Source: CALLVY01 sp937899855
GTDB lineage: Bacteria; Bacteroidota; Bacteroidia; Chitinophagales; Saprospiraceae
Length of the DNA: 16,894 bases
Direction: 5' to 3'
Assembly: GCA_039820405.1 (NCBI GenBank)
Contig: JBCBQC010000121.1
Location: 1 to 16,894, forward strand
Shown here piece by piece: positions 7,183-15,000 of this stretch. The first letter of the stretch is position 1. Each line of letters starts with the position of its first letter. A program made the position numbers and the translations under genes. The notes under the pieces were generated by a model that saw only the letters and a list, made by a program, of their open reading frames with translations, did not search any database and was not told the DNA's origin.

Positions 7183-7285
7183 AAGCCCCCGGGCAAGGTG
7201 ACTGAGCCAACTCGTACGTCGAAGATGTACCAGGATTGGTAGGCCCGGGGCCCATTCCTCCTCAAACCTAAAACACCTAATATTG

Positions 7286-8275
7286 ATGCGCATACCGATA
7301 AGAAAAAGCAAAAGTTCAGTCCTAACGCTCTTCCTCGTCCTGGCTTTCCTGTTCCAATACAGCACTGCGCTTTCCCAAGTCTTCAACGAAACCCTGGGCA
7401 GTGAATCCGGTGGTTCCACAACGGGAAACAACATCACCATTGGCGTCCGTAATGTGCTGCTCGGCGACTTCGCCGGGGATGCGCTGAACAACGAATCGGG
7501 GAGCGTCCTGATTGGCTACCGAGCCGGCTTGGTAATCAACACCAGCCAACAGGTCTTCATCGGCAAAGATGCGGGCTTCGACAATATCACGGGAAGCGAC
7601 AATACTTTCGCGGGCAACGGCGTCGGATTCAATAACCTCAGCGGCTCGGGAAATACCTTTATTGGAGGACCCGGCGATGATTTTTTGGAAAACACCATTT
7701 ACGATCGCTTTGCCGTCGGAACTGGCGCCGCCGGCAACGACAACGAGAGTGGAAACTTCAATACCTGTATCGGGGCCGCCGCAGGTGCTGACTTCGCGAG
7801 TGCCAATGCCAATACCTTCGTGGGTTACTCGGCAGGTGGCCAAACCGAAAATGCGGGGGAATGTACCTTTGTGGGCGCCTTCGCGGGTTGGGACAACAAC
7901 CGCACCAACCGTACCGACAATGCCCTGCGCAACAACTACTTTGGCTTCGCTGCGGGTGGTACCAATCGGGAGGGCAGCGATAACATCGGCATCGGTCACG
8001 ACGCTGATTTTCGACATCACCAAGGATTGGGAAAGGTATTTTCGCGCCAAGGACGAGGCCATCAATCAGCTGTTTGTTCGGCTGGGCATTCTTCAAATCA
8101 AAGGGGGGCGGGTATATCAAACCCAGCAAGCCCTGGTGGCACTGGGTTATCGCAATCCACTGGGATTTTGGCGACGCTACTGGCCCCGGGCCCGGGCCGA
8201 ACGCACGGCCGGGGAAGCCCTCTTCGCCTTTCCACGGGAATGTCCCGAATCGGCTCAGGCTGGCACCAATATTGA
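7286..8275 (+). CDS. Exported YadA-head-like repeat protein (C-terminus out of frame)
   Basis: The ATG at 7286 is preferred over the TTG directly before it. A signal peptide (residues 1-30, core VLTLFLVLAFLF, cleavage ALS|Q) is followed by about 190 residues of repeats of the type N-T-F-x-G-x-x-A-G, for example QVFIGKDAGFDN, NTFIGGPGDDF, NTFVGYSAGG and CTFVGAFAGWDNN. Such repeats resemble the left-handed beta-roll heads of trimeric adhesins and tail-fibre-like proteins, implying a surface-exposed, probably trimeric fibre. Convincing repeats end with DNIGIGHDADF at about residue 242 (8011). The remaining codons in this frame, to 8275, are Ser/Gly/Arg-rich nonsense. The +1 frame instead has real coding character to 8321. 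The usual stalk, anchor or chaperone C-terminus of such proteins is missing. Confidence 0.7.
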   Translation: MRIPIRKSKSSVLTLFLVLAFLFQYSTALSQVFNETLGSESGGSTTGNNITIGVRNVLLGDFAGDALNNESGSVLIGYRAGLVINTSQQVFIGKDAGFDNITGSDNTFAGNGVGFNNLSGSGNTFIGGPGDDFLENTIYDRFAVGTGAAGNDNESGNFNTCIGAAAGADFASANANTFVGYSAGGQTENAGECTFVGAFAGWDNNRTNRTDNALRNNYFGFAAGGTNREGSDNIGIGHDADFRHHQGLGKVFSRQGRGHQSAVCSAGHSSNQRGAGISNPASPGGTGLSQSTGILATLLAPGPGRTHGRGSPLRLSTGMSRIGSGWHQY

Positions 8276-8321
8276 GGGAAAAGGCCTGACGGCTGCACCC
8301 AGCGCCCCTCCCAAGCACTAA
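8013..8321 (+). pseudogene. Unrecognised C-terminal coding fragment in the +1 frame
   Basis: From about 8010, the frame shifted +1 relative to the repeat protein reads FDITKDWERYFRAKDEAINQ and continues through KGGRVYQTQQALVALGYRNP and GFWRRYWPRARAERTAGEAL to TAA 8319-8321. The amino-acid use (helical, Arg/Trp/Tyr-rich) is protein-like but quite unlike the Gly/Asn-rich repeats before it. Dropping one T from the GATTTTCGAC junction would fuse the two into a 344-residue protein. It may be the tail of another gene joined by deletion, or the natural C-terminus behind an indel. No family recognised. Confidence 0.45.
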
Positions 8322-8347
8322 GCCCGAAATATTTCTCGACCTATTCT

Positions 8348-8359
8348 CCACAATTGTGG
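8348..8359. promoter_or_regulatory. 12-bp perfect palindrome, possible operator
   Basis: CCACAATTGTGG is a perfect palindrome 66 bases before the ATG at 8426. A second CAATTG core occurs at 8392-8397. It sits in the short intergenic region before the synthase-acyltransferase gene and could bind a dimeric regulator. A TATAAT-like box (8384-8389) follows, but no TAnnTTTG element is present. Confidence 0.4.
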
Positions 8360-8365
8360 TAGGGT

Positions 8366-8384
8366 AAGGACCGCTTTGGTCTTT
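8366..8384 (+). terminator. Hairpin with T-rich 3' arm, terminator or leader element
   Basis: AAGGACC (8366-8372) can pair with GGTCTTT (8378-8384), a 7-bp stem with one G-U pair and a 5-base loop. It lies 44 bases after the stop at 8321 and may end that transcript. The lack of a T run beyond the stem makes this uncertain. Confidence 0.3.
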
Positions 8385-8425
8385 ATAATACCAATTGCAC
8401 GCAACATCCATTAAACCACTACGAA

Positions 8426-10849
8426 ATGATTGATACCCTAAATCAGATTATCGAAGACGGGCACCAACGAAAGTTAATTCACCACTTTGGCTACGCCGGG
8501 GCCGATTTGCCCCACAGCTCCATCGTCATTGAAGATAAAGAATTGACCAACTTTGGCTCCTGTTCTTACCTGAACTTGGAAAACCACGATCAACTCAAAC
8601 GGGGCGTCATCGATGCCGTCACTCAGTACGGCACCCAATTCTCTTCCTCCCGTACCTACGTCTCCATCGACCTGTACGCGGAACTCGAAGCTGCGCTGCG
8701 CCGCATTTTTGAAAAGCCCTTGATCGTGTCGGCCAGTACGACGCACGGCCACCTGGCCGCCATCCCGGTACTGGTCGGCAGTAAGGATGCCGTCATCCTC
8801 GACCTGCAGGTGCATTCCAGCATCCAGATGACGGTCCAGCAACTCAAAGCGAAAAACATTCCCATCCACATCGTCAAACACAACTGTGTAGAATCGCTGG
8901 AATATAAGATCAAGAAGTTGAACAACAGCTACGAAAAAATTTGGTACTTCGCCGATGGCGTCTACTCGATGTACGGCGACTACGCTCCTTTTGAGGAACT
9001 GAACCGCCTGCTCGACCAGTACGACAAGTTTCACCTCTACATCGACGATGCCCACGGAATGGGCTGGACGGGGAAAAACGGCTGTGGCATCGTTCGCTCC
9101 AAGATGGGGCACCACGATAAGATGGTACTGGCCGTTTCGCTCAATAAATCCTTTGCCGCCGCCGGCGGCTGTATCGTTTTTCCCAATCCCGAACTGGAGA
9201 AAAAGGTGCGCAATTGTGGGTCCACCTATATGTTTTGCGGGCCCATCCAGCCACCGATGTTGGGGGCGGCCATTGCTTCGGCACGGCTCCACCTCTCGGA
9301 AGAAATCCTTCCGATGCAGGGCCAGCTAAAATCCCTGATCGACCACACCAACACAACGATCCAAGCCCTGGGGCTACCCCAATTCCATCCGACGGATAGT
9401 CCGGTATTCTTTATCCCGGTGGGACTGCCCAAGATTTGCTACGACATGCTGGGCAAGATGAAAGAGCGGGGTTTTTACCTCAACTGTGCCTCCTTCCCCG
9501 CGGTCCCGATGCGGCGAAGTGGCATCCGTTTTCTAGTCAGCGCCGCCCTTAGTCGGGCGCAAATCACGGCCATGCTGGAGGCCTTGGCCGAGGTATACGT
9601 CGACACCATCTACCAGCACGAATCCAATTTTGCGCAGGTGGCCAAAAATTTTCGGATTCCGCCTTTTGAGGTACACAGCCCCCACCACAACCAGAGTGGC
9701 AAGGACCCGGACGACTCCCCGCTACGGGTCATCCTCCGGGAGTCCATTCGGGACTGTGACCGCGGGGAGTGGGAGTCGATCTTTGGCGACTCGGGGACGC
9801 TCCACTACGATAATATCGCCACCGTAGAGCGAACCTTTAGCCAACAAGAACTACCGGAAAACAACTGGACCTTTTCCTACCTCACCGTCAAAAACAAACG
9901 CGGAGCGGTGGTGCTCAAAACCTTTATCACCACGGCCCTCACCAAAGACGATATGTTTGCCCCCGCTTACGTTTCCGAGAAGGTGGAGCGGGAGCGGCAA
10001 TTGGGGCTAAAGTACTACCTGACTTCCAAGACCGTCATTACGGGGTCGCTGATCACCAAGGGCAATCACGTCTACCTCAATTTTGAGGAGGAGCATTGGA
10101 AAAAGGCCCTGCGCATCCTGACGGATTATCTGGTCGAACTGTCGGATCGGACGGGGGCCAGCCGCATTATGATCCGGGATTTTTACGGCATTCAGTGCCC
10201 AGACTTTGAGAAAACCTTATTCGAGCTGGGTTTTTCCCGACTACAACTGCTCAACAATATGGTCCTGAATACCCTCAATTGGAGCAACACCGAGGAGTAC
10301 CTCCGGGGGCTGACCAAAAAACGCCGCTACGATGTCCGACGGGAGATTTTAAAACTGGAATCCAACTTCATCACCCGCTACGACAAACCCGATTCCGAAC
10401 GGACCCTTCGCAGCTACTACCAGCTGTACGAGCGGGTGCACGAGAAGTCGCGTGATTTGAATGTCTTCAAGCTGCCCTATAGCTATTTTCAGGCGATGAA
10501 CGAAGATCCCAACTACGACTTTATTCAGCTGTACCTCCAGGGGGAAACCGCAACGGATGGGGCGGCCATTGATCCCGTCCTGGTGGGGGTCATGTTTAGC
10601 CATCGCAAGGGAGACACCTACCACGCACTGATCGTGGGCTTGGATTACGAATACGTCCGCCACTACAATACCTACAAACAAATTCTGTATCAAACCCTCA
10701 AGCGTGCCAAGCAGTTGGCTTGTAAGCAGCTGGATTTGGCCTTTACGGCGGAGTCCCAGAAGCGGAAGTTGGGGGCCCAAGCCCAGGAGGTATTTACCTA
10801 CGTGCAGGCGAAGGAACATTTCACACATCGCTTGCTAGAGGCGATCTAG
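8426..10849 (+). CDS. Alpha-oxoamine synthase fused to FemAB/BioF2-like acyltransferase
   Basis: This 807-residue fusion starts with an alpha-oxoamine synthase (AOS) domain at about 1-400, the PLP family of BioF, KBL, serine palmitoyltransferase and CqsA, which condenses an amino acid with an acyl thioester and releases CO2. Aligned by eye to BioF, the active site is kept: His130 (VHSSI), Ser181 in DGVYSMYGD, Asp207 and His210 in DDAHG, Ser238 and the PLP lysine Lys241 in SLNKSFAAAGG. The usual Glu of EGVFSM is Asp177, and the Gly-rich GSGGSR-type segment is replaced by SSSR (73-76). Residues about 430-807 resemble FemAB/BioF2-like GNAT proteins, perhaps as two GNAT-type halves; the second half has LTKKRRYDVRREILKLE (629-645) and a closing GNAT region (740-785). 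It may act on the AOS product, for example by N-acylation (inference). No biotin genes are adjacent, so a plain BioF role is unlikely. The downstream gene converges with an 8-bp gap. Confidence 0.85.
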   Translation: MIDTLNQIIEDGHQRKLIHHFGYAGADLPHSSIVIEDKELTNFGSCSYLNLENHDQLKRGVIDAVTQYGTQFSSSRTYVSIDLYAELEAALRRIFEKPLIVSASTTHGHLAAIPVLVGSKDAVILDLQVHSSIQMTVQQLKAKNIPIHIVKHNCVESLEYKIKKLNNSYEKIWYFADGVYSMYGDYAPFEELNRLLDQYDKFHLYIDDAHGMGWTGKNGCGIVRSKMGHHDKMVLAVSLNKSFAAAGGCIVFPNPELEKKVRNCGSTYMFCGPIQPPMLGAAIASARLHLSEEILPMQGQLKSLIDHTNTTIQALGLPQFHPTDSPVFFIPVGLPKICYDMLGKMKERGFYLNCASFPAVPMRRSGIRFLVSAALSRAQITAMLEALAEVYVDTIYQHESNFAQVAKNFRIPPFEVHSPHHNQSGKDPDDSPLRVILRESIRDCDRGEWESIFGDSGTLHYDNIATVERTFSQQELPENNWTFSYLTVKNKRGAVVLKTFITTALTKDDMFAPAYVSEKVERERQLGLKYYLTSKTVITGSLITKGNHVYLNFEEEHWKKALRILTDYLVELSDRTGASRIMIRDFYGIQCPDFEKTLFELGFSRLQLLNNMVLNTLNWSNTEEYLRGLTKKRRYDVRREILKLESNFITRYDKPDSERTLRSYYQLYERVHEKSRDLNVFKLPYSYFQAMNEDPNYDFIQLYLQGETATDGAAIDPVLVGVMFSHRKGDTYHALIVGLDYEYVRHYNTYKQILYQTLKRAKQLACKQLDLAFTAESQKRKLGAQAQEVFTYVQAKEHFTHRLLEAI

Positions 10850-10857
10850 GTTTTGTC

Positions 10858-11505
10858 TTACAACCAGTTGTTGCGGATCGCGATTTCGGAGGCTTCGACT
10901 TTGGAGTGGACCGCCAATTTCTGGTAGATGTTTTCGATGTGGCTACGCACCGTATTGGGGGAGATGATGAGCTCGGTGGCGACCACTTGGTAGCTTTTGC
11001 CGCGGGCGAGGTGGAGTAGGATTTCGGTCTCTCGCTTGGTGAGTTGGTAATCGGCTGGGGTCTTGGAGGGGGCGGGGCGGCTCCGGAGAAATTCCAGGGT
11101 CTTGCCCGCCACTAGAGGCGACATGACCAAGCGGCCTTCCAGTACGGCCTGGATGGATCGGACGATCTCCCGGGGGGGTTCGTCTTTGAGGAGGTAACCA
11201 TCGGCACCGGCTTTGATGGCGGCAAAGATCTTATCGTCCCGCTCGAAAACCGTCAGCATGATGATCCTGACCTTGGGAAAGAGTTGCTTGATCTGGCGGG
11301 TAGCCTCAATCCCATCCATTTTTCGCATTTCGATATCCATCAAGATAACCGCTGGCTTTTCCGGGAGGGTAGTCATTTTGTGGACCGCCACCTCCCCATC
11401 GTTGGCGGTAAATACAACTTGAATCTCAGTATCGAAAGTGGCAAAAATCTCCTCCAGATTGTCGCGGATGGATCGCTGATCGTCGGTGATGGCAATTTTA
11501 ATCAT
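10858..11505 (-). CDS. NarL/LuxR-family response regulator
   Basis: This 215-residue protein starts at the ATG at 11505; longer in-frame extensions upstream lack domain support. The receiver domain (1-120) has Asp8-Asp9 of the acidic pocket, phospho-acceptor Asp57 (ILMDIEM), Thr85 and Lys107 (LLKDEPP), so all switch residues are present. A LuxR-type helix-turn-helix at about 155-213 has the usual LTKRETEILLHLARGKS and SPNTVRSHIENIYQKL motifs. It should activate or repress genes when phosphorylated. The likely kinase is the HisKA_3 protein encoded at 12065-15079 on the same strand, separated by a small plus-strand gene. The 3' end is 8 bp from the convergent synthase gene, with no clear terminator between them. 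Confidence 0.93.
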   Translation of the reverse strand: MIKIAITDDQRSIRDNLEEIFATFDTEIQVVFTANDGEVAVHKMTTLPEKPAVILMDIEMRKMDGIEATRQIKQLFPKVRIIMLTVFERDDKIFAAIKAGADGYLLKDEPPREIVRSIQAVLEGRLVMSPLVAGKTLEFLRSRPAPSKTPADYQLTKRETEILLHLARGKSYQVVATELIISPNTVRSHIENIYQKLAVHSKVEASEIAIRNNWL

Positions 11506-11520
11506 CGGGGATATTTTTGA

Positions 11521-11551
11521 CAAAGGTGTCACTATTTCTCTGACTTCGCAA
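11521..11551 (-). promoter_or_regulatory. Possible promoter of the response regulator
   Basis: Reading the minus strand, TTG (11551-11549) is followed after 20 bases by CACCTTTG (11528-11521), which matches TAnnTTTG except for the first base, with suitable -33/-7 spacing. The ATG at 11505 follows 15 bases later. Confidence 0.35.
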
Positions 11552-11640
11552 TCGGTCATTTGCCCCAAACGCCAATCGGTGGCACTGGGCCCGGGGTTTA
11601 TTGGGTCATCTGCCCTATGGAAGGGCCTGGCCAAGCTCCT

Positions 11641-11648
11641 TACTTTTG
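11641..11648 (+). promoter_or_regulatory. Bacteroidota-type -7 element (TACTTTTG)
   Basis: TACTTTTG matches TAnnTTTG exactly and ends 14 bases before the ATG at 11663, implying a very short leader. No clear -33 TTTG is seen at the expected distance. It is divergent from the presumed response regulator promoter. Confidence 0.45.
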
Positions 11649-11662
11649 ATTGAAAAAATCAG

Positions 11663-12040
11663 ATGAGGAAGTTACTATTGCTCCTCCTAGTCTTTACCCT
11701 GGCTAGCAGCATCCCATTGTCCGCCCAGGTCACTGCTGCGCAAGTTTGGGGTGCTTGGGAATTGGTCAAGCTCGAACAAAACGGTCGGGCCTTGGACACT
11801 GACGAGATCGGTTCGATCTTACGACTCCATAATGATGGTTCCCTTATCGAAACGGGGGAGCGGGTGGTCCGCCGGGAAAAGCGCTACGAGATCCGGGAGA
11901 ACCAATTGGTCGTCCAACCGGGCACCTATGCGGAGGAGGTCTACCGCCTTGCAAAAGTTCGTAAAAACAAGTTGGTACTGGCCGTAAACCAGAATGGGCA
12001 ATCGGCCACCATGTATTTCAAACGCCACCGGGGCGAGTGA
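11663..12040 (+). CDS. Small exported lipocalin-like protein
   Basis: This 125-residue protein has a signal peptide (core LLLLLLVFTLA, probable cleavage LSA|QV at residue 21). The mature part begins with a lipocalin-type G-x-W motif (VWGAWELVKLEQNG) and continues as short beta-strands (ILRLHNDGSLIETG, KRYEIRENQLVVQPG, KLVLAVNQNG, ATMYFKRH). This matches the 'lipocalin-like domain' proteins frequent in Bacteroidota, which are about this size; ligand unknown. The gene lies on the opposite strand between the response regulator and the histidine kinase genes, divergent from the former and convergent with the latter (24-bp gap), so it may be a target of that system. The family call rests on the G-x-W motif, size and strand pattern. 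Confidence 0.65.
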   Translation: MRKLLLLLLVFTLASSIPLSAQVTAAQVWGAWELVKLEQNGRALDTDEIGSILRLHNDGSLIETGERVVRREKRYEIRENQLVVQPGTYAEEVYRLAKVRKNKLVLAVNQNGQSATMYFKRHRGE

Positions 12041-12064
12041 TGCGCTGAAAGGTGGAAAGGACCA

Positions 12065-15000
12065 TCAGAGCCGGATGGTAATCTCCGTACCCACCACGGA
12101 GTGGAGCTCGAAAGTCGCGCCAATTTGCTCCGCGCGTTGGCGCATGTTGTACAAGCCGTACTGTTCTTCTCCTCCATTGGCTGGTCCCAAGCCCACCCCA
12201 TCGTCCCGAATGGTCATCACCAAATCACCACGGCACGCCAGATGCACGACAAAGGTTTGGGCTTTGGAATGCTTGAGCATGTTCTGGGTGGCTTCCTGAA
12301 CGATCCGGAGCAGATTGAGGACTTCGGTGGGGCTCAAAAGACGTTCCGTGACCAGCTCCCGTTCCAGACGCCAAGCCATGGTGTCGCCCAGAAAATACCG
12401 TAGGAAAGCCTCCAATTTTCGCGCAAATTCGGTCACCGTAAATTGGTTTTTGTTGATGGCCCAGATGGTGTCGCGCAGAAGTTGGATGGTGGATTGGGTA
12501 AAACTACGCGTACTTGCCACCCGGCGGACCCCCTTCGAAGTTTGCCCCCGTTCCAACTGCAGGGAGAGCAAATCCAAATCGGTGATGATCCGGGTGAGGT
12601 GGGCCCCAACGCTGTCGTGGAGGTCGCGCGAGATGCGCTCGCGCTCGTGCTGGATTTTTTGTTGGATACGAATCTGTTGTAACTGCTTCTCGTACTGACG
12701 GCGATTGTACCAGAATAGGCTCCCGGCGATTAGCCCCAGCCCCAACATTCCCAGCAACAGGCGAAACCACCAGGTCTCGTAAAAAGGCGGCAGCACCACG
12801 ATGGCCAACTCGACGGGCTTTCCCCAGTAGCCTTTGCCGTTGGCCGCCTTGACGCGAAAAGTGTAGCGACCAGCGGGCAGATTATTGTAAGTCGCGTAGC
12901 GCTCGCGGGCACTGCGCTCTACCCAGCCCTCGTCGTAGCCCCGGAGTTGGAAAGCGTAGCGAGCCCCCTGGGGATGACGAAAGTCCAGTCCCGAAAAACG
13001 CAGGGTAAAAATCCGCTGCTCGGGGCCCAGGCGGATCTGGCTCGTATTGGCAATGTTTTGTGTCAGTACTCCTTCGGCGGTGGGGACTACCGACCGGTAG
13101 TTGAGCTCCAAGTCCGTAAGGACCACTCGGGGTCCCAGCGTATCGACCCGCAAGTCAGTGGGCGAAAAAATATTGAGGCCCTTGGGATTGGCGAAGCAGA
13201 TTTCACCCGTAGGCGATTGAGCGTGGGCCAGCATGGAAAAATCGTCAAAATTAAAGCCATCGTTGCGATCAAAATTCAGAAAGCTTTGCCGTTGGGGATC
13301 AAAACAACTCACCCCATCATCGGTATCCAACCACAGCCGCCCCCGGTCATCGGGATAAGCTGCCCAAACGTTGTCGTTGGCCAGGCCATCCGTTTGCTGG
13401 AAAGCGCGAAAGGTTTCGGTACGCCAATCGAAGGCATTCAAACCACCGCCCATCGTCGGCATCCACAGCAGGGTATCCGTGGGGAGTAGGAAAGTCATCT
13501 GATGATTGCTGGGATGCTCGGGCAAGCCCCGACTTTGTTCGTACTGATCGTAGTCCAGCGTCGCCAGGTTGATGCGAAATAAACCACTGCGGTGGCTGAC
13601 CCACAGCTGGTCCGCGTGTCCACCCATGGCGATGGCGTAGTTGATGGGGGCGAGCTTTTGGAGATCGCGAAACGCTCCCCGATCGAGGTCGTAACAACGC
13701 AGGGCATTGACCGCTCCGATCCACAACTGGTTGCGAAGGGTATCTTCGACCAGCGCGCGGACGTAGTCCACTTCTTCGGGAATGGGCAGACGGGACCAGG
13801 TCCTTGACGCCGCTTGGTAGTGCAAGACCTGCCCATCGAGGGTCCCTAGCCACAGCCCACCTTCCCGCGCCGGGGCCATGGCGACGACGTGATCGGTGGG
13901 GGAGCAGTAGGGCAGTGGGTGCTGGCGATTGTAGAGGGTCTTTTGGGTCAAGGAGGCCTCACTCCTGCCCGCCGTAAAGCGCGGCCACTCCCGAAATTCG
14001 AGGTGTAGGAGGCCTTCGCTGGTGGCGATCCAGAGCCCCCGGTGCTGGTCGAAGTGTAGGCTGCGTACGTTGTCGTTGGGGAGGGAAAAGGGGGCGTCGG
14101 AGCGGCTATTGATCCGGAGGATTTGCTGGTGAAGCGGATCGGTAACGTTGATGCCCTGTCCGGTACCGATCCAGATGAGGCCCTGCCGATCCTGGCACCA
14201 GCTGAGGGTCAGGTCATTGGTCAGGCTGTGGGGCTGTTGGGCCTTGCTCCTCAACTGTTGGACGAGTTGCCCATCCTCGACGAGGAAGGCCCCCACTTCC
14301 GTACCGATCCAAGTCCGCCCCTCGCGGTCGCGACGGATGAAGGAAATAAAGTGACCTTTCAGCTCCGGCAGGTCGCGGTGGGCGCACATTGGAGTATCCC
14401 GCCATTCGTAGATGCCGCCCTTGGTACCGATGAGCAGTTGCCCATCGAGGTTGGTGAGGTGAAAAATCGTTTCCGCAAAATGCCCGTGGGCGACTAGGCG
14501 ATCGCCCTGCTTTTGATAAAGGGTTTGGTTTTGCCCCACCCAAAGTTGGTCCGCAGCGTCAAAGCAAAAGGTGTTGTGGGTGAGGTGGTCCCCCGGGAGG
14601 GGATAAAAGCGAAGGTCGCGCTGGTCCCAGTCGACAACTTCGTAGATTCCGTAGAAGTTGTTCACCCAGATGTGGCCATCGGCACTCTGGTGGATGTCGT
14701 ACTTAAACTGGTTGTAACCGTAGTAGCTCGTGGAGTCGGGGAGAAAGCGTTCGAAGGTTTCGGTACGGGGGGAGAAACGGTTGAATCCGCTGCGGGTGGA
14801 TACCCAGAGGTAGCCGTCGCGGTCTTCCAGTAGGGCTTCGACCAGGTTGTTGGACAACGAGTGGGGCTTGTCTTTTTCGTGGCGAAAGACCTTGAACTCG
14901 TAGCCGTCGTAACGCACCAAGCCGTTTTGGGTGCCGATCCAGATAAAGCCTTGTCGATCTTGGAGGATGGCCTGTCCCGTATTTTCGGGCAAGCCCTCAT

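Larger units (their letters stand above)
6965..7285 (+). other. Gene-free region with repeats between regulator and repeat-protein gene
   Basis: About 320 bases with no credible ORF on either strand. A small GCCC-TTT-GGGC hairpin (6964-6974) overlaps the stop of the regulator. It then holds a two-copy direct repeat (6992-7032), an inverted repeat with an overlapping alternative hairpin (7150-7189), and a GC-rich inverted repeat GGCCC-G-GGGCC (7242-7252). The last part is the presumed leader of the gene at 7286. No exact TAnnTTTG element was found in it. Confidence 0.5.

Noticed and set aside
7322..8065. 247-codon minus-strand ORF
   Set aside because: Antisense to the repeat protein. Its Val/Ala/Gly-rich sequence mirrors the repeats.
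8181..8200. GC-rich self-complementary run (GGCCCCGGGCCCGGGCC)
   Set aside because: Falls inside a coding fragment of GC-rich codons; similar runs elsewhere are expected by chance at this composition.
8474..9292. 272-codon minus-strand ORF
   Set aside because: Antisense to the well-supported PLP domain of the fusion enzyme, with no motif or leader.
8426..9650. Plain BioF (biotin synthesis) assignment
   Set aside because: No biotin genes nearby, the Gly-rich and Glu motifs differ, and the protein is twice BioF length with a fused acyltransferase-like half.
11506..11634. Longer start for the response regulator (43 extra residues)
   Set aside because: The extension has no domain and covers the likely promoter. 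Receiver domains normally start within a few residues of the MIKIAITDD segment.
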